DNA of 64,000 nt from Defluviimonas salinarum (GTDB taxonomy: Bacteria; Pseudomonadota; Alphaproteobacteria; Rhodobacterales; Rhodobacteraceae). Each line of letters opens with the position of its first letter. The first letter of the stretch is position 1. Where the stretch lies: assembly GCF_026013545.1 (NCBI RefSeq), contig NZ_JAPDOG010000007.1:124001-188000 (forward strand), given 5' to 3'. Positions 38,227 through 48,891 of the stretch are shown in pieces. The notes under the pieces were generated by a model that was given only the letters and a program-made list of their open reading frames with translations, ran no database searches and was not told where the DNA came from. Both the position numbers and the translations under genes were made by a program.

Positions 38227-38682
38227 TTACTTCGAGGTCGCGGCTGCCGCGGCCTTCTTCGCGGCGGTCGTGACTTCCGCCTGGGCTTTCTTCACCGCGG
38301 CGGTCGCGTCCTCGGAGAAGTCCTTGCCGGCGGCGAGCATCAGCTCGACGGTTTCCATCTGGGCCTTCTTCGCGACTTCGGCGAAGGCGGCGAGGTTTTC
38401 GGCGGCCATCTCGGCAGCGGCCGACGCGAAGTCGGTCATCGCTTTGGAGTAATCGGTCGGCTCGTCCTTGACCTTGGCGAGGGCGCCGAACTTGGCGATC
38501 GTGTCCTTGGTCCACTTCGAGGAAATCTCGTTCGACTTCTCGGCGGCTTCGAGAGCGACTTTCGCCACTTTCTCACCGAGAACGGCCGAGGTCTTGAACG
38601 TGTCCTGGAACGCTTTCGCGTCGAAGGGAACGGAGGAAGCCATGTCCTGCATGACTTTGGTGAAGTCCTGGGTCTTCTGCAT
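38227..38682 (-). CDS. phaP: Phasin (PHA granule surface protein)
   Basis: 151 residues, helical and amphipathic, rich in Ala, Lys and Glu, with the Phasin_2-type blocks KTSAVLGEKVAKVALEAAEKS and AENLAAFAEVAKKAQMETVELMLAAGKDF, and an Ala/Lys tail. Phasins coat polyhydroxybutyrate granules and set their size. The start at 38682 excludes an upstream extension that runs into the PhaR operators. A strong terminator follows. Confidence 0.94.
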   Translation of the reverse strand: MQKTQDFTKVMQDMASSVPFDAKAFQDTFKTSAVLGEKVAKVALEAAEKSNEISSKWTKDTIAKFGALAKVKDEPTDYSKAMTDFASAAAEMAAENLAAFAEVAKKAQMETVELMLAAGKDFSEDATAAVKKAQAEVTTAAKKAAAAATSK

Positions 38683-38739
38683 CTGTGTATCTCCTGGCAA
38701 GGGCGTCAGCCCGTTCTGCGTATGCAAGGAAGATACGTT

Positions 38740-38750
38740 CTGCACCGCAG
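38740..38750. promoter_or_regulatory. PhaR-type operator CTGC-N3-GCAG, site 1
   Basis: CTGCACCGCAG fits the CTGC-N3-GCAG sequence I recall for PhaR of Rhodobacter sphaeroides. It lies 58 bp before the phaP start codon, between phaP and phaC. Confidence 0.8.
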
Positions 38751-38767
38751 CATTTCAAGGTTTTTCG

Positions 38768-38778
38768 CTGCAGTGCAG
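38768..38778. promoter_or_regulatory. PhaR-type operator CTGC-N3-GCAG, site 2
   Basis: CTGCAGTGCAG is a second exact CTGC-N3-GCAG match, 28 bp from site 1. Together they lie in the phaP promoter region, just after the phaC stop codon. Confidence 0.8.
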
Positions 38779-38801
38779 AAAAAAGTTTTTCCGCTTCTAT
38801 T

Positions 38802-40595
38802 TCAGATACTTGGAACTTCAGCCACATAATTTCCCGGCGCCGGAGCCAGCACCGGATGCGCCGAATCGCCCAGAGCGCGCGCCGGAACCTTCGTGCCGGC
38901 CCGCGCCCGCAGCCACTCTTCCCAACGCGGCCACCAGCTGCCCTTGTGGAAGGTTGCCGACTTCAGCCACTCGTCGGCGGTCGTCATCTCGGCCTCGTTG
39001 GTGTAATGGCCGTACTTGTCCTTACCGGGCGGATTGATGATCCCCGCGATATGGCCCGATTGCGACACCACGAAGGTCTTGTCCTTCGACCCGTACTGCC
39101 GGATGCCGTTGAACGACCCCTTCCACGGCGCGATATGGTCGGCCTCGCAGGCCACCGCGAAGAGCGGGATCGTGACGTCCGTGAGCCCGATCGTCTCGCC
39201 GCAGATCCTGATCTTCCCGTCGGCGAGATGGTTGGCCTGGCAGATCCAGCGCAGGTACTCGACCGCCATCTTTGCCGGCAGGTTGGTGCCGTCGCCGTTC
39301 CAGAACAGAAGATCGAAGGCGGGCGGCGCTTCGCCCATCATGTAGTTGCGGATCGCCGGTGCATAAACGAGGTCGTTCGAGCGCAGGAACGAGAAGGTCC
39401 GCGCCATGAAATACTTGTCGAGATAACCGTCCTTTGCGACCTGCCCCTCGATGCCGTCGATGAAATCGTCGTCTAGGAAGACCGAGACCTCGCCGGGATC
39501 GGAGAAATCGGTGAGCGTCGTGAAGAAGGTCGCCGACTTCACCGACGTGTCGCCGCGCTTGGCGAGCACCGCCTGGGTCATGGTCAGCGTGGTGCCGGCG
39601 ATGCAGTAGCCGACCGCGTTGGCCTGTTTCTCGCCGGTGATCTTCTTGGCCTCCTCGATCGCGGCGATGAAGCCCTCCTCCACATACTGGTCTAGCCCGA
39701 CATCGGCATAGCTCTTGTCGGGGTTCTTCCAGCTCACGACGAAGAGCGTGTAGCCCTGATCGACGATATACTTGATCAGCGAGTTCGAGGGCTTGAGGTC
39801 CATGATGTAGAACTTGTTGATCCAGGGCGGGAAGATCACCACCGGCGTCGCGTGGACATCTTCGGTCGTCGCCTTGTACTGGATGAGTTCCATCATGCGG
39901 TTGCGATACACCACCGCGCCCTCGGTCGCGGCGACGTTCTCGCCAAGCGTGAAGGCGTCCGGATCGGCGAGCCGGACCAGGAGGTCGCCCTTGTTCGCCT
40001 CGATGTCGCGGACAAGGTTCTCGAGCCCCTTCACGAGGCTCTCGCCCTCGGTCTCCACCGCGCGTTCGAGCGCATCGGGATTGGTGCCGAGGAAGTTCGT
40101 CGGCGCCATCATGTCCATCATCTGATGCGCGAAATGCTCGACACGCTTGCGCTCGTGCGGCTCAAGGTCGTCGATATTCGCCAGCGCCTGCTCCATCGCC
40201 GCGACGTTGCGGAAATACTGCTGCTTGACGAAGTTGAAATAGGGATGGGTCTTCCAGAGCGGGTTGGAAAAGCGCCGGTCGGTCGGGCCGGCATCCTCGG
40301 GCGCGGTGAACTTGCCTGAGGCGAGCGCCTGCTGCGCGTCGATATAATGCTTCAGCGTCTTGCCCCAGAGTGCGGCCTGCTGCTCGATCAGCTTGCCGGG
40401 GTTTTCCAGCGCCTCTTTCCAGTAGGCGGTGACGGCATGGGCGAAAAGCGTGTGACCGGGCGCCTCGACCGCCGGATTGGGCATCCGCTTCTGTGCCATC
40501 GCCTGGATGAGGCGCTGCGTCAGTTCCTCGACCCGTGCCAGATTTGCACTGAGTTTTTCAAGATTTTCAGGGGCGGCCTCAAGTTCAGTTGTCAT
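38802..40595 (-). CDS. phaC: Class I poly(3-hydroxybutyrate) synthase
   Basis: 597 residues. It polymerises 3-hydroxyacyl-CoA to PHB. The catalytic cysteine is C331 in the lipase-box variant NAVGYCIAGTTL, the Asp is in FAVACEADHIAPW and the His in VSQSGHIAGIINPPG. The PhaC_N domain and NPLWKTHPYFNFVKQQYF near residue 115 are typical. Length is normal for class I, which needs no PhaE/PhaR subunit. It is divergent from phaZ. Confidence 0.97.
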   Translation of the reverse strand: MTTELEAAPENLEKLSANLARVEELTQRLIQAMAQKRMPNPAVEAPGHTLFAHAVTAYWKEALENPGKLIEQQAALWGKTLKHYIDAQQALASGKFTAPEDAGPTDRRFSNPLWKTHPYFNFVKQQYFRNVAAMEQALANIDDLEPHERKRVEHFAHQMMDMMAPTNFLGTNPDALERAVETEGESLVKGLENLVRDIEANKGDLLVRLADPDAFTLGENVAATEGAVVYRNRMMELIQYKATTEDVHATPVVIFPPWINKFYIMDLKPSNSLIKYIVDQGYTLFVVSWKNPDKSYADVGLDQYVEEGFIAAIEEAKKITGEKQANAVGYCIAGTTLTMTQAVLAKRGDTSVKSATFFTTLTDFSDPGEVSVFLDDDFIDGIEGQVAKDGYLDKYFMARTFSFLRSNDLVYAPAIRNYMMGEAPPAFDLLFWNGDGTNLPAKMAVEYLRWICQANHLADGKIRICGETIGLTDVTIPLFAVACEADHIAPWKGSFNGIRQYGSKDKTFVVSQSGHIAGIINPPGKDKYGHYTNEAEMTTADEWLKSATFHKGSWWPRWEEWLRARAGTKVPARALGDSAHPVLAPAPGNYVAEVPSI

Positions 40596-40639
40596 GTCAA
40601 CCTTTCCTCCCTACTCTGTTGCACTGCAGCATAGCGTTG

Positions 40640-40651
40640 CTGCGCGCGCAG
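40640..40651. promoter_or_regulatory. PhaR-type operator CTGC-N4-GCAG between phaC and phaZ
   Basis: CTGCGCGCGCAG has the PhaR half-sites with a 4-base spacer, and a nearby CTGCAG (40624-40629) adds a half-site cluster. The 99-bp gap holds the divergent promoters of phaC and phaZ, so PhaR could control both. Confidence 0.6.
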
Positions 40652-40694
40652 GAAAAGCGGCGTTATCGCCAGAGCGACCGGGACAGGAGATGCG

Positions 40695-41972
<1,278 letters not shown>

Positions 41973-41987
41973 GCCTTCCGGCGGCGC

Positions 41988-42749
41988 CTAGCCGGCGCCG
42001 CCCTCCAGCCGCGCGAGCACCTTCACGACCGACAGCTCGATCAGCTTCAGGCAGTCGGGAGTCGAGAACCGGTGGTCAGCGCCCTTCACCACGATGAGCC
42101 GGATATCCGGGCCCATCACATGCTCGATGAGCCGCACCGCCACCGCCAAAGGCACGTCGGCATCCTCCGTGCCCTGCAGCATCCGCACCGGGAACGGCAG
42201 GTCGAGCGGGCGCCGCAGCACCAGCCGGCCGCGCCCCTCCTCGATCAGCCGCCGCGTGATGATGTAGGGCTCGTCGGAATAGTCCGACGGCAGCGCGACC
42301 CGGCCCGCCTCCATCAGCTCCCGCCGCTGATCCTCGCTGAAGGCGCCCCACATCCCGTCCTCGGTGAAGTCCGGCGCCGCCGCGATCGTCACGAGGCCGG
42401 CGACCTTCTCCGGCATCTCCCGCGCCATCAGAAGCGCGATCCAGCCCCCCATCGACGAGCCGACCAGCACCTGCGGCCCCTCGGTCAGCGCGGTGATCGC
42501 CGCACGCGCGTCCTCGAACCAGTCGCCGATCGCGCCGTCGAGAAACTCGCCCGACGACTGCCCGTGCCCGGAATAGTCGAGCCGGAGAAACGCCCGTCCC
42601 GCCGCCTTCGCCCAGGCCTCGAGCGCCAGCGCCTTGGTGCCCTCCTTGTCGGACTTGAACCCGCCGAGGAACACCACCCCCGGCGTCCTGCCCCCGATCC
42701 GGTCATAGGCGATCCGCCGCCCCTCCGGTGTCGTCAGAAACTCGCTCAT
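41988..42749 (-). CDS. Alpha/beta hydrolase (serine esterase-like)
   Basis: 253 residues with a full catalytic triad: nucleophile in VLVGSSMGGWIALLMA (GSSMG elbow), Asp in GTEDADVPLAVA and His in VKGADHRFST. The oxyanion region is VVFLGGFKSDKEG and the conserved LDYSGHGQSSGE follows. It resembles the palmitoyl-thioesterase/ABHD10-like group. The ATG at 42749 is the natural start; the longer frame upstream runs antisense through thrS. Substrate unknown. Confidence 0.9.
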   Translation of the reverse strand: MSEFLTTPEGRRIAYDRIGGRTPGVVFLGGFKSDKEGTKALALEAWAKAAGRAFLRLDYSGHGQSSGEFLDGAIGDWFEDARAAITALTEGPQVLVGSSMGGWIALLMAREMPEKVAGLVTIAAAPDFTEDGMWGAFSEDQRRELMEAGRVALPSDYSDEPYIITRRLIEEGRGRLVLRRPLDLPFPVRMLQGTEDADVPLAVAVRLIEHVMGPDIRLIVVKGADHRFSTPDCLKLIELSVVKVLARLEGGAG

Positions 42750-42761
42750 GAACACCCCCAC

Positions 42762-42811
42762 ATTCTTCATTGTCCCAAATACCCCCGGGGGTCCGGGGGT
42801 GGAACCCCCGG
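42762..42811 (+). repeat. Dispersed intergenic palindromic element, copy 4
   Basis: TTCTTCATTGTCCCAAATAC opens the element just before, then CCCCCGGGGGTCCGGGGG and a palindromic end (CCGGGGGT at 42793-42800 with ACCCCCGG at 42804-42811). It lies between the divergent hydrolase and thrS genes, so here it cannot be a simple gene terminator. Confidence 0.7.
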
Positions 42812-42905
42812 CCGTTGACTTCCGCGCCCCGATTGGGAATAGAGACGCCACATAACCCGCAACCGGGCGTTCCGTGGGCGCCAAACCGACGAGGAGCATG
42901 GGCCG

Positions 42906-44861
42906 ATGACCCAGATTTCCCTGACATTCCCCGATGGCAACAAACGCGACTACGCGAAAGGCGTGACCGCCGCCGAAGTGGCGCAGTCGATCGCCCCCTC
43001 GCTCGCCAAGGCGGCAATCTCGGCTTGCGTCGACGGCCGGCACTGGGATCTCCAGTGGCCGATCGAGGCCGACAGCCAGATCGCCATATACACGATGAAG
43101 GACGACGCCCAGGCGCTCGAACTCATCCGCCACGACTTCGCCCATGTCATGGCCCGCGCCGTGCAGAAGCTCTGGCCCGAGGTGAAGGTCACGATCGGCC
43201 CGGTGGTCGAGAACGGCTGGTACTACGACTTCGACCGCGAGGAGCCGTTCACGCCCGAGGATCTCGGCGCCATCGAGAAGGAGATGCGCGCCATAATCGC
43301 CGAACGCGACCCGGTGAAAACCGAGGTCTGGGACCGCAGCCGCGCCATCGCCCACTACGTCGCCAAGAACGAGCCCTTCAAGGTCGAGCTGATCGAGGCG
43401 ATCCCCGGCGACGAGCCCTTGCGCATGTACTGGCACGGCCACTGGCAGGACCTCTGCCGGGGGCCCCATCTCCAGCATACCGGCCAGCTCCCGGCCGACG
43501 CGTTCAAGCTGATGTCGGTCGCCGGCGCCTACTGGCGCGGCGATCACACCAAGAAGCAGCTCCAGCGCATCTACGGCGTCGGCTTCAAGAACCGCGACGA
43601 CCTCAAGGCCCATCTGACGATGCTCGAGGAGGCCGCCAAGCGCGACCACCGCAAACTCGGCCGCGAGATGGAGCTCTTCCACATGCAGGAAGAGGCGCCG
43701 GGCATGGTGTTCTGGCACCCGAACGGCTGGACCGTCTACTCGGCGCTGCAGGACTACATGCGCCGCCGCCTCGACCGCGCCGGCTACAAGGAGATCAAGA
43801 CGCCGCAGGTCGTGGACCGCGTGCTCTGGGAACGCTCGGGCCACTGGGAGGCCTACCGCGAGAACATGTTCATCGTCGAGGTCGACGAGGAAGGCGCCAA
43901 GGAAAAGCGCATCAACGCGCTGAAGCCGATGAACTGCCCCTGCCACGTCCAGGTCTACAACCAGGGCCTCAAGTCCTACCGCGACCTGCCGCTCCGCCTC
44001 GCCGAGTTCGGCTCCTGCCACCGCTACGAATCTTCGGGCTCGATGCACGGCCTCATGCGGGTGCGCGGTTTCGTCCAGGATGACGCCCACATCTTCTGCA
44101 CCGAGGACCAGATCGAGGCCGAATGCGCGGGCTTCATCGACCTTCTGTCCTCGGTTTACGCCGATCTCGGCTTCACCAAGTTCGACATCAAGCTCTCGAC
44201 CCGGCCCGAGGTCCGCGTGGGCTCCGACGAGATCTGGGACAAGGCCGAGGCGGCGCTCGAAAGCGCGGTCAGGAAGGTCCGCAACGACTATGTCATCGAC
44301 CCCGGCGAAGGCGCCTTCTACGGGCCGAAGCTTGACTTCAAGCTCACCGACGCGATCGGGCGGGAATGGCAGTGCGGCACCTTCCAGGCCGATTTCAACC
44401 TGCCGGTCCGTCTCGGCGCGGAATATGTCGGCGAGGACGGCGCCAAGCACCGCCCGGTGATGCTCCACCGCGCGATCCTCGGCAGCTTCGAGCGGTTCCT
44501 CGGCATCCTGATCGAGAACTACGCCGGCAAGCTGCCGTTCTGGCTCGCGCCCCGGCAGGTCGTCGTCGCCTCGATCGTCTCGGATGCCGACGACTACGTC
44601 CACGAGGTCGTGGCTGCGCTTCGCGATGCCGGGCTCCGCGCCGAGGCCGACACCCGCAACGAGAAGATCAACTACAAGGTCCGCGAGCATTCGGTCGGCA
44701 AGGTTCCCGTGATACTCGCGGTCGGCATGAAGGAAGTCGCCGAGCGGACTGTTTCAATCCGCCGCCTCGGCGAGACCCGGACCGAAACCGCCGGCCTCGC
44801 CGAAGCGGTCGCGGCGCTCGCCGGCGACGCGACGCCGCCCGACGGCCTCGCCCGGAAATAA
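42906..44861 (+). CDS. thrS: Threonyl-tRNA synthetase
   Basis: 651 residues: N-terminal TGS domain ([19 protein letters not shown]), editing domain with the metal-binding [12 protein letters not shown], class II catalytic core with the zinc cysteine in [12 protein letters not shown] and motif 3 [24 protein letters not shown], and the C-terminal anticodon-binding domain. Full length, essential. A G/C hairpin (44875-44898) follows. Confidence 0.97.
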   Translation: MTQISLTFPDGNKRDYAKGVTAAEVAQSIAPSLAKAAISACVDGRHWDLQWPIEADSQIAIYTMKDDAQALELIRHDFAHVMARAVQKLWPEVKVTIGPVVENGWYYDFDREEPFTPEDLGAIEKEMRAIIAERDPVKTEVWDRSRAIAHYVAKNEPFKVELIEAIPGDEPLRMYWHGHWQDLCRGPHLQHTGQLPADAFKLMSVAGAYWRGDHTKKQLQRIYGVGFKNRDDLKAHLTMLEEAAKRDHRKLGREMELFHMQEEAPGMVFWHPNGWTVYSALQDYMRRRLDRAGYKEIKTPQVVDRVLWERSGHWEAYRENMFIVEVDEEGAKEKRINALKPMNCPCHVQVYNQGLKSYRDLPLRLAEFGSCHRYESSGSMHGLMRVRGFVQDDAHIFCTEDQIEAECAGFIDLLSSVYADLGFTKFDIKLSTRPEVRVGSDEIWDKAEAALESAVRKVRNDYVIDPGEGAFYGPKLDFKLTDAIGREWQCGTFQADFNLPVRLGAEYVGEDGAKHRPVMLHRAILGSFERFLGILIENYAGKLPFWLAPRQVVVASIVSDADDYVHEVVAALRDAGLRAEADTRNEKINYKVREHSVGKVPVILAVGMKEVAERTVSIRRLGETRTETAGLAEAVAALAGDATPPDGLARK

Positions 44862-44874
44862 AGGCGTTCTGACA

Positions 44875-44898
44875 GGCTCCGCCCACAAGGGCGGGGCC
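44875..44898 (+). terminator. G/C hairpin after thrS
   Basis: GGCTCCGCCC (44875-44884) and GGGCGGGGCC (44889-44898) form a 10-bp stem with one G-T pair and a 4-base loop, 13 bp after the thrS stop. There is no T-run, so the terminator call is tentative. Confidence 0.45.
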
Positions 44899-45050
44899 TC
44901 CGCACCGGCCGAACCGGCCGGGCAGCTTGATGTTTCAGCTTTTCACGCACCTGTGGGCCACGCCTTCGTGAGTGGTCAGTGACCGAAGCTGCGGCTACGG
45001 TCCCTCCTGTCGACACGACGACCCAAGCAACCGCAACAAGGGATACAACC

Positions 45051-45347
45051 ATGTCTCATTCCGTGAAGACCCTCGCCGTCGCCGGCAGCCTCGCCGCAGC
45101 CCTTGCTGGGCACATGGCCACGCCGGCCGCGGCCCAGGAGGCCAAGGAAAAGTGTTTCGGCGTGGCGCTGGCCGGCCAGAACGACTGCGCCGCGGGTCCG
45201 GGCACGACCTGCGCCGGCACCTCGAAGGTCGACTACCAGGGCAACTCCTGGAAGCTCGTCCCGGCCGGCACCTGCGCCACGATGGAACTGCCCGACGGCC
45301 GCATGGGCTCGCTCGAGGCGCTCGACCGCGACCTGCCGCAGGGCTGA
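45051..45347 (+). CDS. bufA: Bufferin-type RiPP precursor (DUF2282)
   Basis: 98 residues. A signal peptide ([24 protein letters not shown]) precedes a core with four cysteines, C35, C46, C54 and C75, in [40 protein letters not shown] and AGTCATMEL. This is the DUF2282/BufA1 pattern of copper-binding bufferins, peptides whose cysteines are modified by the neighbouring iron oxidase and exported to the periplasm. It is followed by the DUF692, DUF2063 and DoxX genes, the canonical order. The mature modification is inferred. Confidence 0.9.
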   Translation: MSHSVKTLAVAGSLAAALAGHMATPAAAQEAKEKCFGVALAGQNDCAAGPGTTCAGTSKVDYQGNSWKLVPAGTCATMELPDGRMGSLEALDRDLPQG

Positions 45348-45407
45348 GGATCGCCTCCGGCATCCCCGGCCTCGCCGGGGATGCTGTCCTGACCAACGGG
45401 GGACGGC

Positions 45408-46262
45408 ATGCTAGACCAAACCGCCAAGCGCAGGCTTCCGGCCCGGCCCGGCGTCGGTTACAAGCCCCAGCACTTTTCCAGCATTCTCGCCGATCCGACT
45501 CCAGTCGAATGGCTCGAAATCCATGCAGAAAACTACATGGGCGACGGCGGCCGCCCCCTCGCGCAGCTCCGCCACCTCGCCGAACGCTTCCCGATTTCCG
45601 TCCACGGCGTCGGCCTCTCGATCGGCGGCGAGGCCGCTCTTGACCGCGACCACCTCGCCCGGCTGAAGCAGCTCTGCGGCTGGCTCGACCCGGCGAGCTT
45701 CTCCGAACACCTCGCCTGGTCCACCCACGGCGCCGAGTTCCTCAACGACCTCCTGCCGCTGCCCTATACGGAGGCCACGCTGGCCCGCGTCTGCGCCCAT
45801 ATCGACGAGGTGCAGGATCACGTCGGCCGCCGCATGCTCCTCGAAAACCCCTCGGTCTATGTGAATTTCACCGAGACAAATCTCGACGAGATCGACTTTT
45901 TGACCGAGATCGCGAAGCGCACCGGCTGCGGCCTGCTGCTCGACGTGAACAATGTCTATGTCTCCTGCACCAACCGGCAGACCGACCCCGGCGACTACAT
46001 CGACCGCTTTCCCCATGATCTCGTGGGCGAGATCCATCTCGGCGGCCATGACGAGGATGCCGACGACGCCGGTGCGCCGCTCCTCATCGACGCGCATGGC
46101 TCCGAGGTCGTCGACCCGGTCTGGCAACTCTATGCCCGGACCCTCGCCAGGGGTGGCGCGAAGCCGACGCTGATCGAATGGGACAACGACGTCCCCGACT
46201 GGCCGGTGCTGGCCGAAGAAGCCACCCGCGCCGCCCGCATCCTCGACGGGGTACCGGCATGA
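45408..46262 (+). CDS. bufB: Multinuclear non-heme iron oxidase BufB (DUF692)
   Basis: 284 residues with the TIM-barrel MNIO (DUF692) marks: [14 protein letters not shown], the ligand-bearing [80 protein letters not shown] and [11 protein letters not shown], which supply the Glu, Asp and His iron ligands. Such enzymes rebuild precursor cysteines into copper-binding heterocycles. It overlaps the next gene by ATGA. Confidence 0.94.
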   Translation: MLDQTAKRRLPARPGVGYKPQHFSSILADPTPVEWLEIHAENYMGDGGRPLAQLRHLAERFPISVHGVGLSIGGEAALDRDHLARLKQLCGWLDPASFSEHLAWSTHGAEFLNDLLPLPYTEATLARVCAHIDEVQDHVGRRMLLENPSVYVNFTETNLDEIDFLTEIAKRTGCGLLLDVNNVYVSCTNRQTDPGDYIDRFPHDLVGEIHLGGHDEDADDAGAPLLIDAHGSEVVDPVWQLYARTLARGGAKPTLIEWDNDVPDWPVLAEEATRAARILDGVPA

Positions 46263-46996
46263 GCCAGTCGGAGTTCCGCGCCGCCCTCCTCGACCCCAGC
46301 CGGCCCGCACCGGAGGGCCTCACCGGCCCCGCCGGCCAGCCCGCCGGGCGCCGCTTCGACGTCTACCGCAACAATGTCACCGTCTCGCTGACCGAGGCGC
46401 TGCGCCAGGCCTTCCCGGTCATCCGCAAGCTCGTCGGCGAGGAGTTCTTCACCGCGATGGCGCGCGAGCATCTGCGCGCCCATCCGCCCGCTTCCCCGCT
46501 GATGATGTTCTACGGCGCGGCGATGCCCGCCTTCCTCGAGACCTTCCCCCCGGTCGCGCATCTCGGCTACCTGCCCGACATCGCCCGGCTCGAGCTTGCG
46601 CTGCGCCAGTCCTACCACGCCGCCGACGCCGCGCCGGTCGCGGCCGAGGCGTTGCAGACCCTCACTCCCGACGCCTTCGTCGCAGCCCGGCTCCGGCTCG
46701 CCCCTTCCGTCCGGCTCCTCCGCTCCTGCTGGCCGATCCACGCGATCTGGACGGCCAATGCCCGCAACGGCACCGCCCCCAAACAGGCCACGGCCGAGGA
46801 CGTGCTCATCGTCCGCCCCGATTTCGACCCCGAACCGCTTCTCCTTCCCGCCGGCGCCGCCCCCTTCGTCGCCGCGCTGGCAGAAGGCCGGACTGTCGGC
46901 GAGGCCCTCGACGCCGCCGGCGCGTTCGATCTCACCGCAACCCTCGGCCTCCTGCTCGGCGGGAGTGCGATCGTCGGCATCATTACAGGAGAGTGA
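46259..46996 (+). CDS. bufC: BufC, DUF2063 partner of the MNIO
   Basis: 245 residues. The opening [20 protein letters not shown] and the block [33 protein letters not shown] are the DUF2063 N-terminal signature; the C-terminal half carries a DUF2063-like beta domain. The partner recruits the precursor to the oxidase. Start ATG lies inside the bufB stop (ATGA). Confidence 0.92.
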   Translation: MSQSEFRAALLDPSRPAPEGLTGPAGQPAGRRFDVYRNNVTVSLTEALRQAFPVIRKLVGEEFFTAMAREHLRAHPPASPLMMFYGAAMPAFLETFPPVAHLGYLPDIARLELALRQSYHAADAAPVAAEALQTLTPDAFVAARLRLAPSVRLLRSCWPIHAIWTANARNGTAPKQATAEDVLIVRPDFDPEPLLLPAGAAPFVAALAEGRTVGEALDAAGAFDLTATLGLLLGGSAIVGIITGE

Positions 46997-47002
46997 CCCC
47001 CC

Positions 47003-47542
47003 GTGTTTGCCGCCTATGACCGCCTCGCGGACCACCTCAGCCGACTTGCCCCCGCCACGCTGCCGACGCTCGCGCGGTTCGTCTTCGCCGGGGTCCTGCT
47101 CATTTATTACTGGAACTCCGCCCGCACCAAGTTCGGCGAGGGGATCACCGGCCTCTTCCGACCCTCGGACGGCGCCTATATCCAGATCTTCCCCAAGGCG
47201 GTCGAGGCCGCCGGCTACGACTTCTCGCAGCTCGGTCCCTTTCACTGGGCGGTGACGCTCGCCGGGACCTGGGCCGAGCTGCTCCTGCCGCTCCTGATCG
47301 TTCTCGGCCTCCTCACCCGGCTCGCCAGCCTCGGCATGATTGGCTTCGTTCTCGTCCAGAGCCTCACCGACATCCTCGGCCACGGCGTCGGCGGCGACGA
47401 TCTCGGCCGCTGGTTCGACGCGACCCCGGGCGCGCTCATACTCGACCAGCGGGCGCTCTGGATCATGCTGCTCCTGCCGCTGGTCCTGATGGGCGCCGGT
47501 CCCCTGTCGCTCGACCGCCTGCTGGCCCGCAACCGCCGCTGA
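47003..47542 (+). CDS. DoxX-family membrane protein of the bufferin operon
   Basis: 179 residues with a GTG start and AGGAG nearby. Four hydrophobic segments, for example LARFVFAGVLLIYYWNSARTKFG and WAELLLPLLIVLGLLTRLASLGM, match DoxX proteins, which often end bufferin operons (BufD). The loop YIQIFPKAVEAAGYDFSQLG is exposed. The role, perhaps redox or export support, is not established. Confidence 0.85.
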   Translation: MFAAYDRLADHLSRLAPATLPTLARFVFAGVLLIYYWNSARTKFGEGITGLFRPSDGAYIQIFPKAVEAAGYDFSQLGPFHWAVTLAGTWAELLLPLLIVLGLLTRLASLGMIGFVLVQSLTDILGHGVGGDDLGRWFDATPGALILDQRALWIMLLLPLVLMGAGPLSLDRLLARNRR

Positions 47543-47715
47543 ATCCGCACCTTCTTCAAATGCCTTGATTTTTGGCGGAAATACCTCATCATTTCCTCGG
47601 CGTGACCGCAGACTTTCCTACCGCTCCCTCGTCACGGGGCAGCCGGAAGATTCGAAAGACCTGGCTGCACGGCCTTGGGCAATGGCGCCCGGGAACAATG
47701 ACTGAGGAGGAACGG

Positions 47716-47922
47716 ATGGCCACTGGCACCGTTAAATGGTTCAATACTACCAAGGGGTACGGATTCATCGCCCCGGACGATGGCGGCAAGGACGTTTTCG
47801 TCCATATCTCCGCCGTCGAGCGCGCGGGCCTGAAGACGCTCGCCGACAATCAGAAAGTTGCCTACGAAATGCAGTCCGGCCGCGACGGCCGCGCCTCTGC
47901 GGCGGACCTGAAGCTGCTCTGA
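47716..47922 (+). CDS. Cold-shock-domain protein (Csp family)
   Basis: 68 residues with RNP1 KGYGFIAPDD and RNP2 DVFVHISAVE of the cold-shock OB fold. It binds single-stranded nucleic acid. The start has GAGGAGGAACGG-type Shine-Dalgarno sequence. The 173-base gap to the preceding gene leaves room for the long 5' leader usual for csp mRNAs. A clear terminator follows. Confidence 0.95.
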   Translation: MATGTVKWFNTTKGYGFIAPDDGGKDVFVHISAVERAGLKTLADNQKVAYEMQSGRDGRASAADLKLL

Positions 47923-47946
47923 TCCGACGGCATCCGTGACACCTGC

Positions 47947-47970
47947 GGCCCGCCTCCGGCGGGCCGTTTT
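47947..47970 (+). terminator. Intrinsic terminator of the cold-shock gene
   Basis: GGCCCGCC (47947-47954) and GGCGGGCC (47958-47965) form a perfect 8-bp stem with a 3-base loop, followed by GTTTT. Convergent with the ArsC-like gene, whose stop codon starts at 47970. Confidence 0.85.
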
Positions 47971-48296
47971 CATGACAGAAGCGCTGCCTGCACGTCCTTG
48001 CCCCAGCCAAGGTGCAGCGCCGCGCCGCTGTCGATCACCGGCCGTTTCATCACGGTTGGATGCGCCGCGATGAGCTCCGCCAAGGGCGCCGCGCGGCTTG
48101 CCTCGTCAAGCGCCCGCCAGGTCGCCGAGGCGCGGTTGACCAGGCGGTCGCCGAAGGTCGCGAGGAACCGCTCCAGCTCCGCCACGGTCAGCGGCTCGGT
48201 GCGGATATCCCGGAAGGTGACCGCATGGCCCGCCGAATCGAGCGCCCGCCGCGCCTTGCGGCAACTGTCGCAGCTGGCAATTCCATACAGGATCAT
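47970..48296 (-). CDS. ArsC/Spx-like protein (YffB type)
   Basis: 108 residues with the thioredoxin-fold start MILYGIASCDSCRKARRAL, where the first cysteine is the redox-active residue, and TVMKRPVIDSG typical of the ArsC/Spx family. Members without the arsenate-binding arginine triad are often called YffB. Arsenate reduction is not demonstrated and no ars operon is nearby. Confidence 0.88.
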   Translation of the reverse strand: MILYGIASCDSCRKARRALDSAGHAVTFRDIRTEPLTVAELERFLATFGDRLVNRASATWRALDEASRAAPLAELIAAHPTVMKRPVIDSGAALHLGWGKDVQAALLS

Positions 48297-48609
48297 CGGC
48301 TCGGGCCTCCCGGATTCGCGCGCTTGCCCGGGCCCGGATAGTCGATGCCCGCGTAGCCTGGCAAGCCATCAGCAAGATTCCGCCTCCTTCCCCTCCGTAA
48401 CCGCGCCCGATCGGCGGAAATCCGAGCATCGTCGGCGGAAGTCCGACGTCTCCGAACTGGAAACATTTGTCTCTATTGCGCAACATTTCGAGAATATTTA
48501 GCAGTAAAGACACTAGGTACGGTAGTCCGAGTTCTGGAGTTGAGAACCACGAGCAGTGACCGAGCAGCGCAGCGGAGCAGCCTCAACGGCGCCGCGCAAA
48601 GGGGGGCAG
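48297..48609. other. Intergenic region with twin operator-like repeats
   Basis: No gene is seen. TCGGCGGAAATCCGA (48411-48425) and TCGGCGGAAGTCCGA (48432-48446) are direct repeats 21 bp apart, each itself an imperfect inverted repeat (TCGG-N7-CCGA). An AT-richer segment follows (ATTTGTCTCTATTGCG, 48466-48481), suggesting a promoter for the small paralogue pair that starts at 48610. Confidence 0.5.
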
Positions 48610-48891
48610 ATGACTGTTAGCAATCAACTGATCGACCGGCTGTCGAGCGAGGCAGGCCGGAGGCTCAACGAAACCGCACGCGCCGGGAGGCGCCGGGCGC
48701 TAGGCTCGATCTCGCGTTGCTGCGTGACCGTGACCACCGACGGCACCACGATGCGCGAGGAGTTCTTCGACGTGACCCCGACCATCGGCGAAATCAGCGC
48801 CCGGGTCGGCGGCGGCGCCTATGTCGTGTCGATCGCGATGCGCCGCAAACCCCTGAGGGAGCGCATCCGCCTGATGCTGGCGGCAGAATGA
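48610..48891 (+). CDS. Small protein of unknown function, paralogue A
   Basis: 93 residues, no membrane segment. The second half (CCVTVTTDGTTMREEFFDVT, then PTIGEISARVGGGAYVVSIAM) aligns with the whole of the next protein. A purine-rich GGGGGG site precedes the ATG. I do not recognise a family. The overlap with the next gene (ATGA) shows that both are made together. Confidence 0.6.
   Translation: MTVSNQLIDRLSSEAGRRLNETARAGRRRALGSISRCCVTVTTDGTTMREEFFDVTPTIGEISARVGGGAYVVSIAMRRKPLRERIRLMLAAE

Noticed and set aside
41988-44690. A single 900-residue reverse-strand frame joining the alpha/beta hydrolase to the region opposite thrS
   Set aside because: Only the 253 C-terminal residues look like a protein family; the rest is the antisense of thrS with His/Asp/Arg-rich shadow sequence. 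The hydrolase ATG at 42749 is adequate.
44899-45050. ECF-sigma or copper-regulator site before bufA
   Set aside because: A few short matches are possible but none is convincing against the high GC background, so no site is listed.
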